Source of the DNA: Oscillospiraceae bacterium
GTDB taxonomy: Bacteria > Bacillota > Clostridia > Oscillospirales > Ruminococcaceae
Length of the DNA: 64,000 bases
Reading direction: 5' to 3'
NCBI GenBank assembly: GCA_017521325.1
Contig: JAFXCV010000049.1
Span: 37,266-101,265, forward strand
The notes under the pieces were generated by a model. That model did no database searches. It saw nothing but the letters and a program-made list of their open reading frames with translations, and was not told the DNA's origin. This document shows, piece after piece, positions 6,803-14,960 of the stretch; position 1 is the first letter of the stretch; each line of letters starts with the position of its first letter. Made by a program: the position numbers and the translations under genes.

Positions 6803-8035
6803 CTATTTCCGGCTCGCCTTTGCATTGGCAAGCATCAGCTTGATGCGGTTCTCCTGATTGACTCTCGTTGCACCGGGATCATAGTCAATGGCGATGATGT
6901 TGGCGTTGGGATAACGCTCCTTCACCGCACGGCTCATGCCCTTTGCCACAATGTGATTCGGCAGACAGCCGAACGGCTGGGTGCAGATGATGTTCTCCGT
7001 GCCGCTTTCGGCAAGTGCGCCCATTTCCGACGGAATCAGCCAGCCCTCGCCCATGCTCACGCCCTGTCCGATGTACTGCTGCCCGATTTTGCGCAGATGC
7101 TCAAAATCATGCGGTGCCTCAAATACACCGTGCTTTTTGATGGCGCTGATGAACTCCTTCTGCTTGTGGTAAATCGTTTTATATGCCGCCTTGAACAGCG
7201 GTGTTGCCGCAGTTTTGGCGTCATAGAGCGATGCGTCGTTGAGCTTGTTGACCGCCCAGTAGAGGATGAATTCCAGAAACAGCGGAACGACCGGCTCACA
7301 GCCCTCCGACAAGAGGAAATCCTCCAGATGATTGTTCGCAAGGGGGGAGTATTTTACATAGATCTCGCCCACAATTCCTACCTTGATCTTCGGAACCGAG
7401 GAGCGTTCGATCTTTGCAAAATCGTCCAGAATCTCCTTGTAGATCTTCTTCGTGTTCGTGAATTTGTTTTCCTTGAACAGTGTGTCAAGCTTCTTCTGCC
7501 ACTTCAGCAGGCATTTTTCAGAGCTGCCCCGTATCAGCTCATACGGGCGGCACTGGTTGTAGATCGTCATGAGCATGTCGCCGTAAAGCACGCCGTACAG
7601 GCATTTGAGCGTGATCGGCACCGTCATCCGGAAACCGCTGTCCTTTTCAAGTCCCGAAAAATTCAGCGAAACCACAGGAACCTGCGGAAATGTTTCTGAA
7701 ACGCATTTGCGCAGCAGGTGGATATAGTTGGACGCACGGCATCCGCCGCCCGTCTGCGTGATCAGCAGTGCGGTGCGGTTCGGATCGTACTTTCCGCTTT
7801 TAAGTGCCTCCATGAACTGTCCGACCACCAGCAGACAGGGGTAGCAGGTGTCGTTATGTACGTTCTTCAGCCCTTCCTCCACCACGGTTTTCGATTCGCT
7901 TTCAAGCAGCTCGCAGTGGTAGCCGTAGGCTTCTAAAATACGGATGATGAGCTTAAAGTGGATGGGGAGCATGTTCGGCACGAGAATCGTGTGCGTTTTC
8001 TTCATTTCTTCCGTAAACTTTGCATATTCTGCCAT
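6803..8035 (-). CDS. 2-hydroxyacyl-CoA dehydratase-like (HgdB/DUF2229-related) protein
   Basis: The 410-residue product belongs with the C-terminal part of the large acyl-CoA dehydratase-activase-related proteins of clostridia, resembling the D/HgdB component fold. Visible features are the N-terminal ILVPNMLPIHFKLIIRILEAYGY, the cysteine-containing HNDTCYPCLLVVGQF (near residues 60-75), TQTGGGCRASNYI (near 95) and QPFGCLPNHIVAKG near residue 350, cysteines that could bind an iron-sulfur cluster. It is 15 bp downstream of the activator gene and surely co-transcribed. The reaction is unknown; fermentation-type 2-hydroxyacyl-CoA dehydration is the family theme, but no CoA-transferase or dehydrogenase lies nearby. 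Confidence 0.8.
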   Translation of the reverse strand: MAEYAKFTEEMKKTHTILVPNMLPIHFKLIIRILEAYGYHCELLESESKTVVEEGLKNVHNDTCYPCLLVVGQFMEALKSGKYDPNRTALLITQTGGGCRASNYIHLLRKCVSETFPQVPVVSLNFSGLEKDSGFRMTVPITLKCLYGVLYGDMLMTIYNQCRPYELIRGSSEKCLLKWQKKLDTLFKENKFTNTKKIYKEILDDFAKIERSSVPKIKVGIVGEIYVKYSPLANNHLEDFLLSEGCEPVVPLFLEFILYWAVNKLNDASLYDAKTAATPLFKAAYKTIYHKQKEFISAIKKHGVFEAPHDFEHLRKIGQQYIGQGVSMGEGWLIPSEMGALAESGTENIICTQPFGCLPNHIVAKGMSRAVKERYPNANIIAIDYDPGATRVNQENRIKLMLANAKASRK

Positions 8036-8050
8036 ACTGCACGCCCCTTT

Positions 8051-10981
8051 CTATTCTTTTCCGCCCATTGCCGCAAGCAGGCTTCTCAGTCTGATCTTTG
8101 CAGCGCCGAGGTTGTTGATCTCGTCAATTTTCAGCTGTGTATAGAGCTTTCCTCTGCTTTCGAGGATGCTGCGCACCTCGTCCGTGGTGATCGCATCAAT
8201 GCCGCAGCCGAAGGAAACGAGCTGTACAAGCTGCATATCCGGCTGCGTGGAAACATATTCCGCCGCACGGTAAAGCCTGCTGTGATACGTCCACTGATTG
8301 AGAACACGCAGCTCCGGCATGCTGCCGAGTGCCGAAACGCTTTCCTCCGTCACGACTGCAAGTCCCAGACTTGTCAGCAGCTTATGGATGCCGTGGTTGA
8401 TCTCCTTGTCAAGATGATACGGACGTCCTGCAAGCACGATGATCTTCCTGCCCTCCATCCTCGCCTGACGGATGACCTCCTGTGCCTTATCCGCCATATT
8501 CCGACGGAATTCGTCCAGCGACTTGTATGCTGCGTCCACCGCAGCAGGGATTTTTCCGCCGACGTTGTACTTTGCAAGCGTGCGTTTCATGACGTTGATG
8601 ACGTTTTTCGGGCGGTTGAGATCCATGTAGGGATAGACGAAATTGTCGTTATTCAGCTCCTTGTGGTTCGCCTTCATCAGCTCCGGATAGTACGCCACCA
8701 CGGGGCAGTTGAAGTGATTGTCCGTGTCGGGTTCTTCGATGTTGTAGCTCATGCACGGCCAGAAAATGAAGTCCACGCCCTTTTCAAGCAGTGTTTCAAT
8801 ATGTCCGTGGGCGATTTTCGCCGGATAGCAGACCGTATCCGAGGGGATCGTGTGCTGTCCCTTGAAGTAGACCTTGCGGTCGCTCTCACCGGAGATTTCC
8901 ACGGCAAATCCAAGCTCGTTGAAAAGGGTATACCAGAACGGCAGCTGCTCGTAGAAGCTCAGCACCATCGGAATTCCCACGGTTGCACGGGGATTCTTCG
9001 GCTGCTCGCTGACGATCCGGAAGAGGCTGTCGTATTTGTAGCTGTACAGATCCGGAACCTCCGAGGGCTTTGTGATGCCTGCACCTTTTTCACAGCGGTT
9101 GCCGGAGATGAATTTTCCGCCGTCCGAGAAGCGGATGACGTTGAGCAGGCAGTTTGCCGTACAGCCGCCGCAGCGAATGTTTTTGGAGGTGTAGGAGAAA
9201 TTCTGCAGCTCCGAGGGAGCAATCAGCAGACTCGGCGATTCCTGCGCCTTTTCCTTGGCGTAGAGCGCCGCACCGAATGCACCCATCAGTCCCGAAACAG
9301 CAGGACGGATGACATGTCTGCCGATCTCACGTTCAAAGCAGCGCAGAACAGCGTCATTGAGGAAGGTGCCGCCCTGCACGACGATATTTTTACCAAGCTC
9401 CTCCACGCTCTTGGCACGGATGACCTTGTAAATGGCATTTTTGATGATGGACGCCGAAAGACCTGCGGAGATATCCTCCACCGTTGCGCCGTCCTTCTGT
9501 GCCTGCTTGACGGAGCTGTTCATGAACACCGTGCAGCGGGAACCGAGTTCCACGGGATGCTGTGCAAACAGTCCCATTTTGGAGAATTCCTCAATGTCAT
9601 AGCCCAGTGCCATGGCAAAGGTCTGGATGAACGAGCCGCATCCGGAGGAACACGCTTCGTTGAGCATGATGCTGTCGATGGCGCCGTTCTTGATCTTAAA
9701 GCATTTGATGTCCTGACCGCCGATGTCGATGATGAAATCCACGTCGGGGCAGAAGAAGGATGCCGCCTTGAAATGCGCTACCGTTTCCACGATGCCGTGG
9801 TCAACGGAAAGACCGGCACGGATGAGATCCTCACCGTAGCCCGTCACCGCACTGCTGCGGATGCGCAGGTTCGGATTTTTTTCACGATAAATAGTTTTAA
9901 GCTGCTCGGCAATTTTATCGAGGGGCTGCCCCTCGTTTGATGCATAGTGGCTGTAAAGGAGCTTTCCGTCCTCCGTGATCAGCACAAGCTTTGTGGTGGT
10001 CGAGCCCGAGTCGATGCCAAGATACGCATCGCCCTCGCAGGTGTGCAGATCTGCATATTGCAGATCGTGACGCTTGTGGCGTTCGACGAATTCCGTGTAT
10101 TCCTCACGGGACTGGAACAGGCAGTCGCCTGTTACCACCTCGGAGGCAGCCTGTGCATTCTGCACCATGGAGAGCAGCTCCTGTGCGGATTTTGCCGAAA
10201 GCTTGCTTTCCTTAGCGTAAAGTGCGGAACCGAGCGCCACAAAAACAGGAGCCTGCTCAGGGAAGAACGCCTGCTCTTCGGTTAGTCCGAGTGTATCCAT
10301 AAATGCCCTGCGCAGCCCCAGCTGGAAGGAGAGGGGACCGCCAAGGAACAGTACATTTCCTTTGATTTCTCTGCCCTGTGCAAGTCCTGCCACGGTCTGG
10401 TCAACGACTGCACGGTAAATACTTGCCGCAATATCCTCACGGGCTGCTCCCTGATTGAGCAGCGGCTGAATATCGGATTTTGCAAACACACCGCATCTGG
10501 ATGCGATCGGATAGGTGCGCTTTGCACGCAGGGAAGCCTCGTCCAGCTCATCCGCCGTAATGCCCAGAAGCGTCGCCATCTGGTCGATGAATGCGCCCGT
10601 GCCGCCTGCGCATGAGCCGTTCATGCGCTGCTCGACGCCCCCCGTCAGGAAGATGATCTTGGCGTCCTCGCCCCCCAGCTCGATCACCGTATCTGCCTGC
10701 GGATAGCAGCTTTTTACCGCCAGAAATGCCGCATGCACCTCCTGTACGAAGGGGATTTCGGCAGCATTGGCAAGCCCAAGACCTGCAGAGCCGGTCATTG
10801 CCGCAGAAAGCATTGCATCCGGAAATTTCTCCAGAATGCTTTCCAGCTGCGCCGCAACCGTTTCCTTGACCTTGGAAAAATGCCGCTGATAGGCGGAATG
10901 CAAAATTGTTCCCAGTTCATCACAAACCACAGTCTTGACGGTGGTGGAGCCAACGTCAATGCCCAGTGTGTATGTTTTCAT
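8051..10981 (-). CDS. Acyl-CoA dehydratase activase-related protein (tandem BadF/HgdC ATPase plus DUF2229)
   Basis: A 976-residue multidomain protein with two consecutive ASKHA-fold ATPase modules of the BadF/BadG/HgdC family. The first starts at LGIDVGSTTVKTVV (residue 6) and has NGSCAGGTGAFIDQM; the second starts at YLGIDSGSTTTKLVL (about 320) and has EACSSGCGSFIQTF, a cysteine pair of the type that carries the shared [4Fe-4S] cluster of HgdC. A DUF2229 region (about 640-860) follows a CGGCTANC cysteine patch. HgdC proteins drive ATP-dependent electron transfer into 2-hydroxyacyl-CoA dehydratases. In many clostridia this module and the 6803-8035 protein form one very long polypeptide; here they are split. 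The start has a GGAGGAAG site. Confidence 0.88.
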   Translation of the reverse strand: MKTYTLGIDVGSTTVKTVVCDELGTILHSAYQRHFSKVKETVAAQLESILEKFPDAMLSAAMTGSAGLGLANAAEIPFVQEVHAAFLAVKSCYPQADTVIELGGEDAKIIFLTGGVEQRMNGSCAGGTGAFIDQMATLLGITADELDEASLRAKRTYPIASRCGVFAKSDIQPLLNQGAAREDIAASIYRAVVDQTVAGLAQGREIKGNVLFLGGPLSFQLGLRRAFMDTLGLTEEQAFFPEQAPVFVALGSALYAKESKLSAKSAQELLSMVQNAQAASEVVTGDCLFQSREEYTEFVERHKRHDLQYADLHTCEGDAYLGIDSGSTTTKLVLITEDGKLLYSHYASNEGQPLDKIAEQLKTIYREKNPNLRIRSSAVTGYGEDLIRAGLSVDHGIVETVAHFKAASFFCPDVDFIIDIGGQDIKCFKIKNGAIDSIMLNEACSSGCGSFIQTFAMALGYDIEEFSKMGLFAQHPVELGSRCTVFMNSSVKQAQKDGATVEDISAGLSASIIKNAIYKVIRAKSVEELGKNIVVQGGTFLNDAVLRCFEREIGRHVIRPAVSGLMGAFGAALYAKEKAQESPSLLIAPSELQNFSYTSKNIRCGGCTANCLLNVIRFSDGGKFISGNRCEKGAGITKPSEVPDLYSYKYDSLFRIVSEQPKNPRATVGIPMVLSFYEQLPFWYTLFNELGFAVEISGESDRKVYFKGQHTIPSDTVCYPAKIAHGHIETLLEKGVDFIFWPCMSYNIEEPDTDNHFNCPVVAYYPELMKANHKELNNDNFVYPYMDLNRPKNVINVMKRTLAKYNVGGKIPAAVDAAYKSLDEFRRNMADKAQEVIRQARMEGRKIIVLAGRPYHLDKEINHGIHKLLTSLGLAVVTEESVSALGSMPELRVLNQWTYHSRLYRAAEYVSTQPDMQLVQLVSFGCGIDAITTDEVRSILESRGKLYTQLKIDEINNLGAAKIRLRSLLAAMGGKE

Positions 10982-11027
10982 AGTCTTCCTCCAACAATAA
11001 GTATGCTTGCTGTGTGCAGATTCTGCA

Positions 11028-12197
11028 CTATATCAGGTGATCCTCGTGGATCACTTTGCCCTCATCCATAAATTTTCTCGGCACACGCTTGGAAATGCCG
11101 CATACGACCTCGTAGCCGATGGTGCCGTATTTTCCGGCAACCTCATCCGCTGTGATGCATTCATCCCCGTCCCTGCCGATGAGAGTGACCATGGTGCCGA
11201 TCTGCACGTCGGGGACATTCCCGATGTCGATCATCATCTGATCCATGCAGATGCGCCCTACCACAGGGCAGCGCACGCCGCAGACAAGCACCTCTCCTTT
11301 GCCGGAGAGCAGTCTGCTGTAGCCGTCGGCATAGCCGATGGTGACGGTTGCGATTTTCTGCGGTTTTTCAGTAATATAGGTTCTTCCGTAGCTGATGCAG
11401 GTGCCGGCTTCCGTCGTTTTGATGTGGCTGATTCTTGAGCGCAGCGAAAGCACCGGCTGAAGCTCCAGCGGCATGGGGAGTGCCGCATTGGGTTTGAGTC
11501 CGTACATGATGATGCCAGCCCTTGCCAGCGTGCTTTTTGGCTGGTTGCGGTAGCAGATCGCCGCACTGTTCATGCAGTGCACATGGCGCAGGGCGATACC
11601 CTGTTCCCTGAGTGCCGCATCCACCGCAAAGAGCGCAGCCTCCTGCGCATCGGTGTAGGCAATATTTTCCGCATCCGCCTCGTCCGCTGCGGCAAAATGG
11701 GTGAACAGACCCTCCACCTGCAGTCCCGGACGGGAGATGATGTCCTGCATCTGTGACAGACAGGCATCGGGATCCTTCACGGGAACGCCGATGCGTCCCA
11801 TACCCGTATCGAGCTTCACATGGCAGCGCACGGGCATGCCGGGGGATGCGTGATCGGAGAGCATTTCTGCGTATTCGCAGGATACCACCGCCTGCAGGAT
11901 GTTCTGCAGTGCGAGCATCGGGGCACATTCGGGTGAGGTGTAGCCGAGGATCAGGATCTCCGCCTGCGGGCACCATTTGCGCACACGCATCGCCTCTTCA
12001 AAGCTGGACACTGCAAAGAAACGCACGCCGATTCCATAAAGCTTTCGGCAGATGATCTCCTCGCCGTGGCCGTAGGCATCTGCCTTGACAACGGCGCAGA
12101 ATTCTGTGCTGTCGGCAAGCACCTGACGGATGGTATGTACATTGTGAGAAAGAGCGCTGAGCGAAATTTCCGCCCACGCACGCTGACGATACTGCAT
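11028..12197 (-). CDS. alr: Alanine racemase
   Basis: A 389-residue PLP enzyme that interconverts L- and D-alanine to supply D-Ala for peptidoglycan. The PLP-binding lysine is in CAVVKADAYGHG (Lys38) and the second catalytic residue is the Tyr of CISYGRTY near residue 270. IGYADGYSRLL and GRICMDQMMID are further family blocks. A longer frame upstream (to 12467) was rejected because AAGGAAG precedes the ATG at 12197 and the family N-terminus (RAWAEISLSALSHN) begins there. Its stop is 46 bp ahead of the dehydratase-activator gene, so the three minus-strand genes may share a transcript, though a functional link is not obvious. Confidence 0.95.
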   Translation of the reverse strand: MQYRQRAWAEISLSALSHNVHTIRQVLADSTEFCAVVKADAYGHGEEIICRKLYGIGVRFFAVSSFEEAMRVRKWCPQAEILILGYTSPECAPMLALQNILQAVVSCEYAEMLSDHASPGMPVRCHVKLDTGMGRIGVPVKDPDACLSQMQDIISRPGLQVEGLFTHFAAADEADAENIAYTDAQEAALFAVDAALREQGIALRHVHCMNSAAICYRNQPKSTLARAGIIMYGLKPNAALPMPLELQPVLSLRSRISHIKTTEAGTCISYGRTYITEKPQKIATVTIGYADGYSRLLSGKGEVLVCGVRCPVVGRICMDQMMIDIGNVPDVQIGTMVTLIGRDGDECITADEVAGKYGTIGYEVVCGISKRVPRKFMDEGKVIHEDHLI

Positions 12198-12339
12198 ATC
12201 GGTCTTCCTTTCCAGAATTGAAATTGCCGTCAATCCGCCGTGCTGCGGATAAATGGCAGAGAAAGTTCCCGAAAAATGTCGAATTGGTATCGAAACGGGA
12301 ACAGAAAAGTAATAATTCAAAAAAAATACTGTTTTCCAC

Positions 12340-12368
12340 TTGTGGTTTGCATTGTTGTATGGTATAAT
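12340..12368 (+). promoter_or_regulatory. Promoter of the SLOG-family gene
   Basis: TTGTGG (12340-12345), a 17-bp spacer and TATAAT (12363-12368), 35 bp upstream of the start codon at 12403. Confidence 0.7.
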
Positions 12369-12402
12369 GAGTTTGATTGTGATTGACAAATGGGGGTATA
12401 GA

Positions 12403-13002
12403 ATGGAACAGTATGCGGAGCATCCGCTTTTACAGAATACACCTCGTGAACGGGTGCTGTGCTTCACCGGACACCGTCCGGAAAAGCTGCCCGATGGACG
12501 GACATTGCAGATTCTGACGAAAACACTCCATCATTACATCAATATTTCTATCACGCAGGGATATACCCACTTTCTGACCGGACTTGCGGACGGTGTGGAT
12601 TATCTTGCAGCGGAATATCTCTTCACGCTGCGGCAGCGATATCCCATCATTCAGGTGATCGGCGTGCAGCCCTGCGAGGATTATGAAGAATTCTACAGCA
12701 GCCACGGCTACAGCCTGCCAAGACTACAGTATATGCTGCAGAATGTCAACGGACTGATCGTGCTGCCGGGGAGCTATCGTTCCCATAAGGCATTCCGTGA
12801 ACGCAACTATTACATGGTCGATCGCTCCGCCGCTATCATTGCTGTGTGCAGCAAGGGGCGTTCGGGTTCCATGCAGACGCTCGGATATGCGATGCGTCAG
12901 GAACTGGCATATTGCAGGATCTGCCTTGACAATGTCGGCAGCCATCCGCTGTATCCGCCCCTGACTCCCGAAAACTGGGAGGTCGAACGCTGCGGATTTT
13001 GA
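12403..13002 (+). CDS. SLOG-family (YspA/DUF1273-like) protein
   Basis: A 199-residue protein with the Rossmann-like SLOG fold also seen in DprA and in the DUF1273/YpsA group. The opening strand VLCFTGHRPEKLP (about residues 18-30) and FLTGLADGVDYLAAEYL (about 58-74) form the predicted nucleotide-ligand pocket, and CSKGRSGSMQTLGYAMRQ (about 148-165) matches the conserved C-terminal glycine-rich loop. SLOG proteins are thought to bind or process nucleotide-type ligands; a specific role cannot be given. It is divergent from alr and has a good promoter of its own. A longer in-frame start at 12340 lies inside that promoter. Confidence 0.8.
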   Translation: MEQYAEHPLLQNTPRERVLCFTGHRPEKLPDGRTLQILTKTLHHYINISITQGYTHFLTGLADGVDYLAAEYLFTLRQRYPIIQVIGVQPCEDYEEFYSSHGYSLPRLQYMLQNVNGLIVLPGSYRSHKAFRERNYYMVDRSAAIIAVCSKGRSGSMQTLGYAMRQELAYCRICLDNVGSHPLYPPLTPENWEVERCGF

Positions 13003-13099
13003 CGCATACCAACATTATAGCATTATTTTTTCAAAAATGCAAGTGAAATTGCAAACTTTAAAAATAATTGAATCTGCTTCTTATAAGGAGGACAACAAG

Positions 13100-13993
13100 A
13101 TGGAAAAGAAAAAAAAGAAAGGTCATGTGGCAATTCCCTTTCTGCTGGCATTCCTGCTCGCCATTCTCGGCATCGGCGGCATTGCCATGTATCTGTTCCG
13201 ACAGCTTGACAGCGACGGAAACGACGTTCAGAAAATGCCGGGAACCACGATAAAGCCCAGCGCTGCAAGTGACGCTACGCTCCTGTTCATTCTCGATGAA
13301 CCGAGCAAGCCGGAGCCTCTGACCTTCATGCTGGCAAGAATCCGTCCGAGCGAAAAGGAAATCGTCATGATCGGACTTCCCGACAACATGATCTCACTCG
13401 TGGACGGCAGACAGGATACGCTTTCGGGATTTTATTCCAACGGCGGCGTGAAGCAGGTCGAGGCTGCCATCAAGAACGAAACGCAGATCGAAACCGACCG
13501 CTACATTATCATCAACTCCGAGGGCTTCCAGAAGATCTGCAACATCTTCGGCGGTGCTTATTATCAGGTTCCCAAGGGACTGATGGGCTTCACTGACAGC
13601 AATGAGCCGCAGTATCTCGGCCCGTCCCAGATGGAAAAGCTGCTCTGCTACCCCCTGTTTGAGCAGGGTGAAATCCAGCGCAGCGCACTGTGCGGCGACC
13701 TGATTGCCGAAATGATCAACCAGACGGATTTTGACCGCATCGTGTCCTCCATGGACAACAATTTCAAAACCCTGATCAATATGATGGAAACCGACATTTC
13801 CGCCATTGATTATAATGAAGAAAAGGATGCGCTGAAATACATGTACACCTACGGCGACAGCAATATCGCCACATTCCGTATTGCCACCGGCACGATCGAG
13901 CCGCAGAGCAATGTGTTCATCCTCGACAGCGGATTTTATAACGGCGTTTCGGAGTTTTTTGAAGAATCCGAACAGCCCGCATCGGAGGAATAA
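13100..13993 (+). CDS. LCP (LytR-CpsA-Psr)-like membrane-anchored protein
   Basis: The 297-residue product has a short basic N-terminus (MEKKKKKGH), one membrane segment (about residues 11-33) and an extracellular domain. That domain follows the LCP plan: DATLLFILDE, then FMLARIRPSEKEIVMIGLPDNM (about 75-95), and KNETQIETDRYIIINSEGFQKICNIFGG (about 128-155). LCP enzymes attach secondary wall polymers or glycans to peptidoglycan, but the usual Arg/Asp set is only partly recognisable here, so it may be a divergent or inactive member. The ATG at 13100 follows AAGGAGGACAAC. It ends three bases before tatD. Confidence 0.72.
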   Translation: MEKKKKKGHVAIPFLLAFLLAILGIGGIAMYLFRQLDSDGNDVQKMPGTTIKPSAASDATLLFILDEPSKPEPLTFMLARIRPSEKEIVMIGLPDNMISLVDGRQDTLSGFYSNGGVKQVEAAIKNETQIETDRYIIINSEGFQKICNIFGGAYYQVPKGLMGFTDSNEPQYLGPSQMEKLLCYPLFEQGEIQRSALCGDLIAEMINQTDFDRIVSSMDNNFKTLINMMETDISAIDYNEEKDALKYMYTYGDSNIATFRIATGTIEPQSNVFILDSGFYNGVSEFFEESEQPASEE

Positions 13994-13996
13994 GCC

Positions 13997-14770
13997 GTGT
14001 ACCGTAATATTTTTGATACCCATGCACATTATACCGACCACGCCTTTGACGAAGACAGGGACGAGCTTCTGCATAGTCTGCCCGATAAGGGCGTGCGCTA
14101 TGTAATGCTCGCAGGCTGCGATGTGGAGGATTCCAAGGCATGTGCAGCACTTGCCGATCGCTATGATTACATTTATGCCGCAGCAGGCGTGCATCCGGAA
14201 AATCTGGAAAACCTCCCCTCTGACTGGCTTTCACAGCTGCGTCGCCTTGCAGAGGAGAACCCGAAGATCCGTGCCATCGGCGAAATCGGGCTTGACTATC
14301 ACTATGAGGGCTATGATGCCGACAGGCAGAAGGAAGTGTTCATTGCACAGCTCCGGCTTGCAAAGGAGCTTGACCTTCCCGTGATCCTCCATGTGAGGGA
14401 CGCTGTGGGCGATGCAATGGAGATTCTGCGGAAATACCGACCAAAGGGTGTGATGCACTGCTACAGCGGTTCTGCGGAAACGGCAAAGGAGGTGCTTGCC
14501 CTCGGGCTGCACATCAGCCTGACGGGTGTGCTTACCTTTAAAAATGCAAGAAAGGCAATTGAAGTGTTGGAGCTTGTGCCGACGGATCGTTTCATGTTTG
14601 AAACCGACTGCCCGTATATGGCACCTGTTCCGTTCAGGGGCAAACGCTGTGACAGCTCCCTGATCGCCCATACCGCCGAGCGTGCGGCAGAGATCAAGGG
14701 GATGGATACGCAGGAAATGCTCAACGCCTGCTGTGAAACAGGCATGAAGCTGTTTGGAATCACAGAATAA
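13997..14770 (+). CDS. tatD: TatD-family metal-dependent deoxyribonuclease
   Basis: A 257-residue TIM-barrel hydrolase. The metal ligands are visible as FDTHAHYTDH (residues 6-15), EIGLDYHYEG near 95, ILHVRDA near 130, MHCYSG near 153 and the Asp of FETDCPYMAP near 205. TatD enzymes are cytoplasmic Mg2+-dependent 3'-5' DNases/RNases associated with DNA repair and quality control. The start is a GTG three bases after the stop of the LCP gene, implying translational coupling and a common transcript. A terminator follows at 14778. Confidence 0.92.
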   Translation: MYRNIFDTHAHYTDHAFDEDRDELLHSLPDKGVRYVMLAGCDVEDSKACAALADRYDYIYAAAGVHPENLENLPSDWLSQLRRLAEENPKIRAIGEIGLDYHYEGYDADRQKEVFIAQLRLAKELDLPVILHVRDAVGDAMEILRKYRPKGVMHCYSGSAETAKEVLALGLHISLTGVLTFKNARKAIEVLELVPTDRFMFETDCPYMAPVPFRGKRCDSSLIAHTAERAAEIKGMDTQEMLNACCETGMKLFGITE

Positions 14771-14777
14771 TTTCTGA

Positions 14778-14813
14778 AGAATCTCTGAAAACGTCGTTTC
14801 GGAGATTCTTTTC
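14778..14813 (+). terminator. Terminator after tatD
   Basis: AGAATCTCTGAAAACG pairs with CGTTTCGGAGATTCT with one mismatch and one bulge, followed by TTTCTC. It ends the 12403-14770 gene group. Confidence 0.75.
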
Positions 14814-14844
14814 TCAAATTATCATAGAACTTTCACATAAGCTA

Positions 14845-14873
14845 TTGACTTTATGGCGTTTTTGTACTATAAT
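14845..14873 (+). promoter_or_regulatory. Promoter of secDF
   Basis: TTGACT (14845-14850), a 17-bp spacer and TATAAT (14868-14873). The leader to 14961 contains two small hairpins (TCGTGAA/TTCACGA near 14887-14903 and an ACCCCC/GGGGGT pair near 14918-14939) ahead of a CAGGAGG site. Confidence 0.75.
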
Positions 14874-14960
14874 AATAGTAATTGTCGTGAATTTTTTCAC
14901 GAGAAAATTTCGGATAGACCCCCGATCAGCATGGGGGTAAATCTGACAGGAGGTTAGATT

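Noticed and set aside
7958..9940. Long plus-strand open frame of 660 codons
   Set aside because: It is antisense to the dehydratase-activator genes, has no ribosome site and a His/Cys/Arg-rich composition typical of shadow frames.
14874..14960. Known SecDF translational control element (export-arrest peptide such as VemP/SecM) in the leader
   Set aside because: There is no upstream coding frame with a ribosome site in the leader; only two small hairpins are present.
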